Translations under genes and position numbers: made by a program | In this document: positions 11,690 through 21,424 of the stretch, piece by piece | Position numbering within the stretch: position 1 is the first letter of the stretch | How the letters are laid out: the number at the start of each line of letters is the position of its first letter | The notes under the pieces: generated by a model | Seen by the model: the letters and a program-made list of their open reading frames with translations, nothing else | Told to the model about the DNA's origin: nothing | Databases searched by the model: none | Source: Cryptomeria japonica | Taxonomy: Eukaryota > Streptophyta > Pinopsida > Cupressales > Cupressaceae | DNA: 64,000 nt | Assembly (NCBI RefSeq): GCF_030272615.1 | Contig: NC_081412.1 | Location: 473,352,157-473,416,156 of the forward strand | Direction: 5' to 3'

Positions 11690-12480
11690 GCATGTCTTTT
11701 CTTGGTCTTATGATGACTTGAAATCCTATAGAGAGGATTTGTTCCAACATGAAATCCTTCTTAAATAGAATGACAAGCCCTTTAGGTAGAACCAAAGATC
11801 AATTAACCCAACATTAACACCCAAGATGCAAGAAGAACTAATGAACTTAAGAGATGGTTGAATCATTAAGCCGATTAGACATTCCACAGGGGTCTCAAAT
11901 TTGGTGCCTAAAAGGAAGAAGAATGCAGATATACTTGGCTATGTGTAGATTTTAGAAAATTTAACATAGATTCATTAAAAGATAATTACCCACTACCTAA
12001 CATGGAAGGAATGTTACAAAAGTTACAAGGTGTGAATTGTTATTTATGATAAATTGCTTCTTTGGGTACAACCAAGTGAAGGTTAAAAATTTAGAGAACT
12101 ATAAAACAATCTCCAGTACTACATTAGGGAAATATGTATATGTCAGGGTTCTATTTGGATTAACCAATGCTAGAGAAACATTTCAAAGAGACATGGATGT
12201 TGCTTTCTCTAATTTAATTGATATTATTATGGTTCTTTATTAAGATGATTTAATTGTTTCTCAAAGAAAGTTGAAGACCATTGTATGAATCTTGAAAAAA
12301 ATATTTACTAGGGCTCTAGAGTATGGGATATCCCTTAGCTCTAAGAAATGCACATTTTGTATAACAAAAGGAAAGCTTCTAGGCCATATTGTATCTAAGG
12401 ATGGTATCAAGATTGATCTTAAGAGGGTAACAACTATTAAAAAAAATCTCATCCCTTAGATAGTTAAAGCAATATTTTTT
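11690..12480 (+). pseudogene. Ty3/gypsy reverse transcriptase (decayed)
   Basis: Degraded but clear RT blocks: VDFRKFNIDSLKDNYPLPN (about 11947-12000), FFGYNQVKV (12059-12085), VRVLFGLTNARETFQRDMDVA (12142-12205), and the catalytic box as VLY-stop-DDLIV (12231-12258), where the position before DD is a stop. It then runs through KKCTFC-like and LLGHIVSKDGI blocks (12340-12410). Several stops and frame changes interrupt it. Order and motifs fit Ty3/gypsy. Confidence 0.8.
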
Positions 12481-13169
12481 TGCCAAATCAACTTTGAGAG
12501 AAGATTCATTTTAAATTTTGTAGAGATTGTTAAGGCAATTTCAAAGATGTTGAAGAATAATGCAAAAATCATGTGTGATGATAATGCAATTGATAATTTT
12601 TCAGAAATAAAGAGAGCAATCAAAGAAGCTCCAGTGCTAAAATCACCTAATTTCAATAAGCCTTCTCAAGTGTTTTCATTTACTTTATTTTATATTGTTG
12701 CAATAGTGATGTTGTAGAAAAGTAATGAGGGTTTAATAAACCCATAACATTCTTTAGTAAGTCCTTGCAAGCTATAGAGTTGAAATGTGGTATTGTAGAA
12801 AATCGAATCTATGCTTAAATAGTCAAAGTTGTGAAGAGCTTTAGACCCTATCTTGTGGGAGCAAAGGTAATAGCATATGTACCAAACAAAACTGTTAAGA
12901 CATCTTTGTTCAACTAGATGTCATTGGCTAAAGATGTAGATGGATCAACAAGATCCAAAAAGTTTAACATTGATATTCAAACCATCGAGCAAGGGGACAA
13001 GGACTTGTTAAGTTGATGGCGGAGATAAATCTTGAGGCCACTCAAGTGGACATGATTGGAAAAGAATTTGGTGAAGTTTTTAGTTTACAAATATTTCCAT
13101 GGTATGCCAATATTATACATTACTTAAGGAACTTATAAGTTGTTTAGAAGGCTTTATTGACAATAAAAA
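12481..13169 (+). pseudogene. Ty3/gypsy RNase H and connection region (heavily decayed)
   Basis: Only islands can be read: EIKRAIKEAPVLKSPNF near 12604-12654 is the tether between RT and RNase H, and KFNIDIQTIEQGD near 12961-13000 is probably a later part. RNase H catalytic residues cannot be placed with confidence. The region is bounded by readable RT upstream and integrase downstream. Confidence 0.55.
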
Positions 13170-14290
13170 AGGACATTGAAATTACAAGGTCTCAAGTATG
13201 TGTTTTTAAATGGAGATTTTTATTGGAAGAATAGGGATGGTGGTCTATTATTTTTCCTAGATGAGTATCAAGCTAAGAAAGTATTGAAGGAAATGATTGA
13301 AGGAGTGTGGAGCCCCTTTCACAACCAAAACAACTGCTCACAAAGTTCTTATTATAGGTTATAATTGGCCTACCCTTTTTGCTAATGGTTATAAAATGGT
13401 AAGAATGGTCATAAAATGGTAAAAAAGTATGAGGCATGCCAAAAGTTTTCTACAAAGATAAAATATTTAGGTGCCTTTCCTCTTAGACATATTCAGAGTG
13501 AAGCCCCTTTTCATTAATGGGACATAGAATTTATTGGTGAAATCAATGAGAAAACTACTAGGAGATATAAGTGGATTCTAGTCGCCTCTAACTACTTTAC
13601 AAAATGGATTGAAGTTATTTCCCCAAGGATAAGAAAAGTAGTCATTGATTTCATTATGGAAAATATTATTACCAAGTTTGAGTATCGGTGAGATTGATCA
13701 TGGATAATGTTATACATGCTTCAGACCTAAAGAGTTCATTTATTTTTTCAACTCATATGGTATTGATGTGTCGAATTATTCACCATATCACCCATAAGGG
13801 AATGACCAAGTTGAGACCAGTAACAAGTCTCTTAAGAATATCATTAGGAGGATGTTAGGTTATAATAAGAAAGCTTAGGATTCAAAGTTGAGACTTGCAC
13901 TATGGGCAAATATGGTTACTCTAAAAAAGGGTGACCTACTTGTAAAGTACCATTTGAGTTAGTCTATGGAGTTGATGCCACATTACCAGTAAATAAATTG
14001 CTGCCTATGTACAAGTTCATTCAAGAGAATGGTTAAGAAATTTATGATCCTATGGAGGATAGAATCAGTCAACTAACTAAATTAGATGAGATCATAAGAG
14101 ATGCATAGAAGAATTATATCAAGTTGCAATAACAAGCCAATCTTTTGTTTGATAAAAGATATTCTGATAAATTTTTTGGGGTGGATGATTTGGTGGTTAT
14201 GTGGAATGCCAAGACACAAGAAAAGAGAAATCATGGAAATTTTGAAGCCCTTTCATTATGCCCTTACCTCATTATAGAGATACATGGGCA
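13170..14290 (+). pseudogene. Ty3/gypsy integrase (decayed)
   Basis: An integrase N-terminal block (LNGDFYWKNRDGGLLFFLDEY, 13206-13270) is followed by a degenerate zinc-binding region, then IEFIGEINEKTTRRYKWILV (13527-13590) with NYFTKWIEV. Further on are a mutated second Asp region near 13700, SPYHP (13780-13795) and DQVETSNKSLKNIIRRML (13806-13860), which carries the catalytic Glu. The C-terminal part (14170-14280, KFFGVDDLVV then KTQEKRNHGNFE) matches the GPY/F region. Many stops. It belongs with the RT remains just upstream. Confidence 0.78.
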
Positions 14291-14978
14291 AGATTCATAT
14301 TTCCCATGAAATTTGAATGGTGAAGACTAAGAATTGCCAATGCATGGACAATTCCTGAAGAAATTGTTTGCTTGATCCAAATCCATGCACATTTGTACAT
14401 ATGTGTATTAAGGTGTAGTCTTGTATGTATAGTTTCCCTTTCTACTTTCTTGTTTGAGCTGTTTTATTTGTTTTTATCTAGTCTAGCCCCTGAAGATTTA
14501 AATCATCGTGTTGATCTTGCTATCGGCCTTACCCGACCAAAGCCATTATTATAAATTGCCAAAAAATCTAGTGTTTTAGGTATTTTTATTATGCAAGGTT
14601 TAAAATTTTTAAACCCTTAAGTATTTATTATGATCTATGTTATATTTTTGGATTGACTGGTTATTTATGGCTACCAATCACATTAGTCACAACTTATGCC
14701 TTTTATGTCATTTATGCAGCTGGTTCCTTTGGCATAGGAAGTTATTGTTACCCTTTTTTTAATATTTCCTAAGTCCTATTCCTTTTATTTTTCATTTACC
14801 ATGTCCCTTTGTCCCCTCCATGATCCCTTTTTCCTAAAAAACATAAGTCTTCATGTGCATTTTATTGTTTTTAAGCTGTTTGGTAGTGTGTCCAAGAAGT
14901 GGGTCCCTTTTGTCCTAGCTGGCATTTTTTATGAAGGTGAAGCAAATCTTAGTTACACATAGAATTAGGAATATCCTA
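14291..14978. other. 3' untranslated region of decayed gypsy element
   Basis: No coding motif was seen. The stretch runs from the integrase C-terminus to a polypurine tract, as expected for the untranslated 3' end of the element. Confidence 0.5.
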
Positions 14979-15303
14979 GGTGGGGGTGATGTAGTGAGCT
15001 ATTCTTTTCACTAGGAGTACAACAGTTGGAGGTAACAAAAATATCCACATACAATTCATGTGCCATATTGTATGATTGCTTGGGCATGATCATCAAATTT
15101 GAAAATGCAAGACACATAACCCTTGTCCAATCCTCTTATTGTCTCAATCTCCCATCCCCTATTTTCCCAATTAACTTTTGCTAATTTATAGAATTCTATT
15201 TAAGAGGGGATACCTCTTAAAAAAATAAAATAATGATTTTCTTTGATATTTTGTAATATGCTCAACAACATCATCAGGGAGTTGAAACTCTAAGGTTTTT
15301 ACA
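14979..15303 (+). repeat. Polypurine tract and LTR start of decayed gypsy element
   Basis: GGTGGGGGTGA (14979-14989) is a polypurine tract, directly followed by TGTAGTGAGC (14990), a typical LTR start. A TATA-like CTATTTAAGAG lies near 15187-15197. A TACA end near 15303 would give a 314-bp LTR, but no second copy exists in the window to confirm this, so the right end is uncertain. Confidence 0.5.
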
Positions 15304-15568
15304 TTGGTCCTCCATTCAAGAATCCTAACTTTTTTCTTCTTTTTCAACTATGTAGGTCAAAAATATATCTTACTTAATTCATCTCTATTTTCTCACCGAT
15401 CAAGTTTGCACACTTTTTTCAACCATGCTTTGGTTTTCTACCTTAACCCCCTCCATGTTCTGGTTTTCTTCTGTAATATTTTTTAAGTAAATTTGTTAAT
15501 GAATTTGAAAGTCCCTGATGCCTAGCCATGGATTTTAGTTTCATTTGCATCTAATATATATTCAAATT
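15304..15568. other. Unassigned sequence
   Basis: Pyrimidine-rich sequence between the candidate LTR and the second direct-repeat copy. No feature was recognised. Confidence 0.4.
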
Positions 15569-15931
15569 CATATTCAAATTTTTCATCAAATATATCATAT
15601 ATTTAAAGGACATTAGTGGCTATTATGTTTCTCTTTACCATATGACATTGGTAGCTTACCTATTTGGGGCTCATTGTCATTCATGATATTACAATTTTAT
15701 GTGCAATCATACTTTGGAAAGCAATATAATAGCCTATGTTTGTTGCATCTCTTGTCTCTATGGGGGCAATAATTATTTTAAACATCTCTCCTTCTTTAGA
15801 TTAAAACTTTCCCCTTTGTGAAGTAGTGTCTTCTATAAGGATCTCTTATTCGATTGTAGAGGTGTATATCCCTATTGGGAAATTCCTCTCTCATATTGGA
15901 ACAAGTATCCCTAATAAGGATCCTAAGTACA
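15569..15931 (+). repeat. Direct repeat, copy 2 (~360 bp)
   Basis: This matches 10796-11153. Here it continues into about 1 kb of similar-looking sequence with repeated ATAAGGATCTCTT and TATCCCTAAT motifs (to about 16060). It ends at another polypurine tract at 16926, which suggests that the repeat belongs to the 3' region of a gypsy family. Confidence 0.8.
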
Positions 15932-16925
15932 TATCCTTAATTAGGACCCCTTCCTTGGTGTTGTAAATCTCTAAGCATTCATCAAATTATTTTCTTTATT
16001 GAGTGGTATCTTTTATAAGGATCTCTTCTGTGTTGTGAACATGCTTATCCCTAATGAGGATATCTTTCATTCTTTTAGAAGAGTGTTTGACTTATAAATT
16101 ATCTCTCTTTGATGTCCTTGTCTCTATACTTGGGGGGCAAGAATGGCATTTCAACCCTCTATTCTTTTCTCCAAAGAGTCACCTTTCCTTCGTTGAGTTG
16201 TTTTTTTATTTGATGTCATTTATTTATAGAATATGCATGTTCCTTGTTTAGGACCTATTGTTTGTTTGAAATGATACATCTTTCATGACTAATATCTCCT
16301 TAGTGAAAGTGTGTAATCCTTCACCAAGAATCCTCTTTTCCTAAATATTGGAGAAGGTGTGTATTCTTATTTTCCTTCTCTTCTTTTTTAAAGATGTTAT
16401 CTTTATCAAATATTCCCACTATTATTCCTCCTTTTTCATAATTTAAAAGGTAATTCTTTTCCAAACCCTAATTGTGCTTTTTTTGCTTGATCTTTCATAT
16501 CTTATGTTAGAGAGCTCCAATTATCACACTCTTGGTTATGTTGGAATTGTGGCTTAGTTCTCTTTCTTACCAAATGATTCTCCATTGGTTTTGATCTTGT
16601 ATCAAACCTTGTCATGAGCATTTTTCATCAATTTTCCTTCACAATTCGATGTGGTAAACATGATACCCATTTTCAACTCACTAATTAGCAAGCTAAAATA
16701 GGGGGGACATATAGATATCCGTGAATTTCATCATTTCCTTAGTAAGCATTTAGCTGATTTTGTGATTTTATCTAACAATACGATATTGTAGGATGTGGTT
16801 CCTAACAGTTTACTGTAGATACCGCTGTGGGCTTCGTTCGATACCTTATGGATATATGCTTTTTCATGAAATGTTTAATTTTATATACTTTAGATTGCAT
16901 ATGCACGTAGTGTCATATGACCACT
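15932..16925. other. 3' untranslated region of a second gypsy element
   Basis: No coding motif was seen. Repeats of AAGGATATCTTT-like and TTTTATAAGGATC-like blocks occur up to about 16340. The stretch leads into a polypurine tract. Confidence 0.5.
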
Positions 16926-17440
16926 AAAGTGGGGGCTAAATGTAGCATCGTAAATTATACACCCTTGATTGGGTGGTCCAATTCCACACTTAGGTTAGCA
17001 CCCACCCTAGTGTGTTGCATCTTTCATTTTAATTTCCCTTTAAGCATTTAACTAATTAATTTAATTAAATCTAAAGTCCTCTTTCATCCCTCTACACATC
17101 ATAAAATTGGGCCCTTAATCCTAAGTGTGCCCCTTTTTATTTTATTCTTTTAATTAATTAATTCATCAAAAGCCCTAATTATGTCATATTTCGACCTTCA
17201 AGGCTCGATTTTGCATATCTAAACACCTTGAATTGTCACACCGAGCTAGGATTGACTTTGTAATCATGATATCGGGATCATTTTTTGGTGGTATTATAAT
17301 ATTTAAATCCAATTTGGTGCAAAATTTTATCATTTCTAGGCTGGCCTATAATCAAAAACAAATTTAGGGTTTCATACATATAACCTTTCCTTTCCTCATT
17401 TGAAAGATCAATCTACAAGCAATTGAAGGAGACTCTTATG
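16926..17440 (+). repeat. Polypurine tract and LTR fragment of a second gypsy element
   Basis: AAAGTGGGGGCTAAA (16926-16940) is a polypurine tract followed by the LTR start TGTAGCATCG at 16941. The LTR body includes A/T-rich TTAATTAATT tracts. Its right end is not clear, because by about 17450 the sequence reads as copia RNase H, so the LTR is probably truncated. Confidence 0.6.
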
Positions 17441-17449
17441 AAGTAAAAG

Positions 17450-17542
17450 TATAGGTTATGTGGAGTCTTCAAGCTAAGTATGTTAAATAAGTTTGATATG
17501 GAGAATTGTAAACCTCCTCCTACTCCTTTAGCTATTGGATGT
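17450..17542 (+). pseudogene. copia element C, RT/RNase H part left of insertion
   Basis: Plus-strand codons read QAKYVK, then NKFDMENCKPPPTPLAI, the conserved block between copia RT and RNase H. The frame is interrupted at GATGT by the Tat element and resumes at 62033 with GCKLGEDDT. Joining across the insertion with one GATGT copy gives one continuous codon series. A frame slip is needed near 17483. Confidence 0.85.
17538..17542 (+). other. Target site duplication GATGT (left)
   Basis: These five bases precede the TG of the 5' LTR and are repeated exactly at 62033-62037, directly after the CA of the 3' LTR. They lie in an Ile-Gly-Cys codon run of the copia element, which proves insertion into it. 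Confidence 0.93.
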
Positions 17543-18397
17543 TGTAGTCACATAAATCTGTCCATTTTAATTAAATGAATATTTGCTATTTATTTGACTA
17601 AAAATCCACTAGCCAACAGTTATTTAAATTAATATTTAATTAATTCATCTTCAATCATTCTCCTATTAATTAAATAAATTATTGAATTTATTTTAATTAA
17701 TTCATTAAACCAAATTCGCAATCAATTAAATGAATAAATTCTATTTATTCAATTTAATCCTCTTTCCTCTTTTAAATAAATTAAATAAAACATTTATTTA
17801 AAACATTTATTTCCCCCCCACTTGCATTTTCCTACATCTCCCACTTGCCCTTCCTAAATTCTTCTAGAACCTATCTAATCCTAATCATTTAGCCTAATCC
17901 ATCCCCTAATTATTCTCACATTCCTAAGCAACTTGGAGTCACTTCTCAAAGACTTCAAAGTCTTTGAAAAGCATTTAATGCTTTGTGTGTTCAACAATTT
18001 AACCTCTAAAGTCTTCCAGACCACTTATGGCTCTTACATGACCATTTATGGTTAAACCTTGACTCAACCCTCATGTGACTCATGTGTCTCCTCAAGCATT
18101 TATTTCTTTGACCATGGTTATTCCTTTTACCTTTGCACAAGAGTTTATCTATTGGATAAAGGCTTTATTCTTTGAATAAATAATTTATTCACTCAACCCA
18201 ACTTTGACCTTAACTCCCAAGTTAACTCTCAGGTCATGTCAAGCATTCAATGCTTATTTGCTCTCCTCTCAACCTATCTTATATTGACACTTGTCATCCT
18301 GGGATTGGGTTGAAAGTCCCAACATGGATTGGATATCATTCAATCCTGACCCTTGTTGAGATTACTCAATCTCAACCATCCATTGCTCCATTTTTTC

Positions 18398-18406
18398 TAT
18401 AAATAG
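18398..18406 (+). promoter_or_regulatory. TATA box in 5' LTR
   Basis: TATAAATAG stands about 500 bases before the LTR end, conserved in the 3' LTR at 61535-61543. It is the likely core promoter for the element transcript, so R would begin about 30 bases downstream. Confidence 0.7.
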
Positions 18407-18616
18407 AGCCCATTTCTTCATAATCCAGATCCTAAAAACTTGTATGCATTTAATCTATAGTATATTTTAGAGAGAGCATTTAGCATAAATCACATATATT
18501 GTCATTTTAGACTAAAATTAATCTTAGTTCATTTCATAATATATCTAATTAGTTTGTTTTACACTTGCATAGCATAGTTAATCATCTACAATCTTGAACC
18601 TCCATAAGCATCTATA

Positions 18617-18802
18617 GTGCAAAAAGCTGCTAAGAGCTACACTAATTTGGAACTTGGAGAGGAAAGGAACAAAGGAGAAAGAGCTAAGAGCATGATAAAA
18701 GGCATTTGGAGATGTCTTGTGGTATTTACTTCCATAGTTAAAACCTTTATCATATTTTTAGTGTCTCTTTTGATATGCCTGCTTAGATTAGTTTTTGGTT
18801 GA
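18617..18802 (+). CDS. 61-codon ORF inside the 5' LTR (possible small membrane protein)
   Basis: The frame begins MQKAAKSYTNLELGEERNKG and ends with a strongly hydrophobic stretch (FIIFLVSLLICLLRLVFG) that could span a membrane. The 3' LTR holds the same 61-codon frame at 61754-61939 with about six residue changes and no stop or frameshift. It lies some 200 bases after the TATA box, so it would be an upstream ORF in the leader of the transcript. I know no family for it. Preservation may only reflect the modest LTR divergence, so expression is uncertain. Confidence 0.35.
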   Translation: MQKAAKSYTNLELGEERNKGERAKSMIKGIWRCLVVFTSIVKTFIIFLVSLLICLLRLVFG

Positions 18803-18897
18803 ATAACACTAACCTTTGATCCTTGTTTCTTGTTGTTTTTATGTGTTATATAACCACAGGTTTTAGTCTAACCTTGTTCATTTCGCCGAGCATCATT

Positions 18898-18917
18898 TGG
18901 TGAACCCGACGTGAATC
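18898..18917 (+). other. Primer binding site, tRNA-Trp type
   Basis: TGGTGAACCCGACGTGAATC begins two bases after the LTR end. Its reverse complement ends in CCA and fits the T-arm and acceptor end of plant tRNA-Trp as I recall it (GATTCACGTCGGGTTCA + CCA). Most plant elements use initiator Met, so this is diagnostic for the family. Confidence 0.8.
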
Positions 18918-18973
18918 CAACACAAGATTTTTCTACAAACTACTAACTTTTTTATCTAAATTGCCACATAGGT

Positions 18974-19216
18974 TGCGCTTTGGCGCTTTTTTCGCGCTTT
19001 AGCACTATTGTCATTTAGCAGTTTAGAGCTTTTGTTTCTACAATAGCGCTATTATCCAAAGTTCAGCGCTTCTGTTTATAGTCTAGCGCTTTTGTCTTTT
19101 TATTAGCGCTTTTGTCCTTCTGCATTAATATCCTTCTTTAGCACTTTTGTCTATACTTTTGTGCATTTGTGTTAAGTAGCGCTTCTGGTTTTACACAAAA
19201 TAGTGCTATTGTAATA
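18974..19216 (+). repeat. 5' array of AGCGCTTTTGT-type motifs
   Basis: About a dozen degenerate units such as TAGCGCTTTTGTC, TAGCACTTTTGTC and ATAGCGCTATT occur at irregular 15-25 base spacing just after the primer binding site. Reverse-complement units (ACAAAAGCGCTA, CAATAGTGCTA) form a second array near the other end of the element at 59804-60142. Confidence 0.8.
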
Positions 19217-20086
19217 GAACGTTGTAGAAAAAATAGGCCTTGTAACCAATAAAAGTTTCTTCAGGCTTGTGGGAGCCCACCATGTTTTCGGATTTTTCTA
19301 ACTAATCGTTTCATGTGCAGGTTTTGAACTAACCTCTTTTTGTACTAAAACACTTCTTTTGGTGCTTTAAAAATCATAAAAACAATCTTTATTTCTTGCA
19401 AGTGAGGATTCAAATTTTCATTTGGTGCTCTAAAAATCACAAAACAAATTTACTTTCATTGCAAGTTAGGGATACACTCTATTTTGGTGCTTAAAAAAAA
19501 ACAACACAAATTTTATTTCCTTGCATCAAAATCCGGACTTAAAAATCACAATCCACACTTCCATTTTTGGGCAAATAAAAAGAACAATCAATTTGTCTCA
19601 TTTTGCAAAAACGATTTACTTCATGCAAAATGTGTTTTCTATTAAGTTGACCAGGATTTCAAAATTCTTGTTTACTCAACATTTTGCCTTTGAAGTTAAA
19701 AAGAACATCATGGTTGTTGGAGCAACATCTCCAAATAGATAGAACATCATTGCAATGACAAGTTAAAAAGAACAAGTGTATTTTGTGTTTGGCACACTTG
19801 TGCAAAGTTTGTCGAGTTGTCCTACTTCTAACACACACTATCCTCTCCCTCGGCTTTTGTGGTCCTAGGTGCAAGAGAAAAGTGTTGATAACACTCAAGT
19901 TTTATCTTTTTAAGAGAGGCCTTCCAAGAGACAGATCACTCTTGGGAATGACCTCGCGCAGTAAATCCTTCGAGCCGCTATAGAAATCAGGTGTGAGAAA
20001 AAGTTGTAGCCTTGGGTATAGCTATTCCTATAGTGTAACTTGCCGAAAGGACAAATGGGCCCCACCACAAGTTACAAGGCTCTTAA
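19217..20086 (+). other. Tat element leader, first part, with 63-bp tandem repeats
   Basis: No coding frame was recognised. At 19357-19530 three imperfect copies of a unit of about 63 bp (TTTTGGTGCTTTAAAAATCA ... TTGCAAGTGAGG) follow each other. The leader is interrupted at 20086 by the CACTA element and resumes at 46208. Confidence 0.7.
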
Positions 20087-20335
20087 CACTAGTACATTCA
20101 GAGCTGATTTCCAACAACCGTTTGTCGGATTTTCAAAAAAATTTCATCGGAGTGTCGATAAAATCCACCGTCGAAAACTCAACATCGGATTGGTCGATGA
20201 TGCCATGCCCGTCAGAAATTTGACAATCCAATGGAATCTGCCAACGGTCAAAGAAGTCGTCGATCGAAAGCTTGGTATTCGTCGTAATTCCGACGATGAT
20301 CATTTTTATAAAAAAAATAATAATTATCATCGATA
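20087..20335 (+). repeat. CACTA left terminal and subterminal repeats
   Basis: The terminal repeat (20087-20115) is followed by short motifs containing CGTCG, CATCGG and TCGATAA. The 22-base motif at 20277-20298 is inverted at 46100-46121. Such subterminal motifs are the usual TNPA-binding region of this superfamily. Confidence 0.75.
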
Positions 20336-21130
20336 TAAAAGAGCCATCGAAGGAAGGAAATGCTGAAAGGACTCACCGAAGATAATAACTTGATCGACAA
20401 AAGATATCGAAGAAAGCAGAGAGGGTCTTCATCGATGGGAAAAGTTCTCAAGGAAATAATACTATCGGTGCAACATAGAAAGGACCCACCGAAAGGAGTG
20501 TTTTCATCGAAAGAATAATATCAATTAGACAAAAAGAAGTTACATCGATAAAAGATATCGATGAGGATATAGGTTTCGAGGAGGTTAAACTTCATCGACA
20601 AAAGATATCGAAGAAAGCAGAGAGGGTCTTCATTGATGGGAAAAGTTCTCGAGGAAATAATACTATCGGTGCAACATAAAAAGGACCCACCGAAAGGAGC
20701 ATTTTCATCAAAAGAATAATATCGATCAAACAAAAGAAAGCTACATCGATAAAAGATATCGATGAGGATATAGGTTTCGAGGATGTTAAAAGGCATGTTC
20801 TCGATATGCGTGGTTTTGCCGATGTAACTTTATCGGTGAAGAACGATAAGGGAAAATAAAGAAAAGCTTTGGCGAGATAATAGACTCATTCATCGACAGG
20901 GCATAGTGATATCGATGAAAGATGTATTTCGATGGAAAAATAAAGGACACCGAAGCCCAAGGTTTCTTCGACATAAGACCCGATCTATATCAGATATGTT
21001 TCGATGAGGAGACAGCCATACTGACTGAATATAGTATTTCGATGAAGGGAAAAAATACTTGATCGAAGTAATATTCGAAAGAAAAGTATTGTCGATAGAA
21101 ACAAAGAGATTGATGGACTAAAGAAAGAAA
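20336..21130 (+). repeat. ATCGA-motif array with a 201-bp tandem duplication
   Basis: Dozens of ATCGA/ATCGAT-containing words occur (AAAAGATATCGA, TTTCATCGAAAG, CACCGAAAGGA). Positions 20393-20593 and 20594-20786 are near-identical tandem copies of 201 bp. A diverged copy of the same array lies at 32203-33310. It stands directly upstream of the long ORF at 21425 and is probably extended subterminal repeat. Confidence 0.8.
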
Positions 21131-21424
21131 TGATCGAAAGACATATCCTCATTGAAATGATTATCGATTGCCACGAAAATCATAAACAAATCCCAGGGAA
21201 GGTCACATCGCCATTAAATTCAAACGTGTGCCTGAGTGACTGTTGTCCAAAGTGCCATTACTAACTGATTAAATACACCATAAGTAGTCGATCAACCATC
21301 GAAGGACACAACATTAAGGAATTCACAGGTGACGAACTGAAAGCAGGAATTGGGCGAATTCACAGATAAAGCTCAGTAATTCCAAGTAAGTTGTTTGCAC
21401 ATAGACCTCTTTTTCAAAATTCAA

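Larger units (their letters stand above)
17543..18895 (+). repeat. 5' LTR of the Tat-like element
   Basis: It starts TGTAGTCACATAAATC and ends GAGCATCA. It matches the 3' LTR at 60678-62032 along its whole length. It contains TTAATTAA-rich blocks, a TATA box at 18398 and a 61-codon open frame downstream of the TATA box. Confidence 0.95.

Noticed and set aside
13176-13364. Separate 62-codon gene
   Set aside because: It is the N-terminal block of the decayed gypsy integrase, not an independent gene.
18974-19216. Possible CRISPR-like array
   Set aside because: Units are short, degenerate and irregularly spaced in a plant retrotransposon leader, with no conserved repeat plus unique spacer structure.
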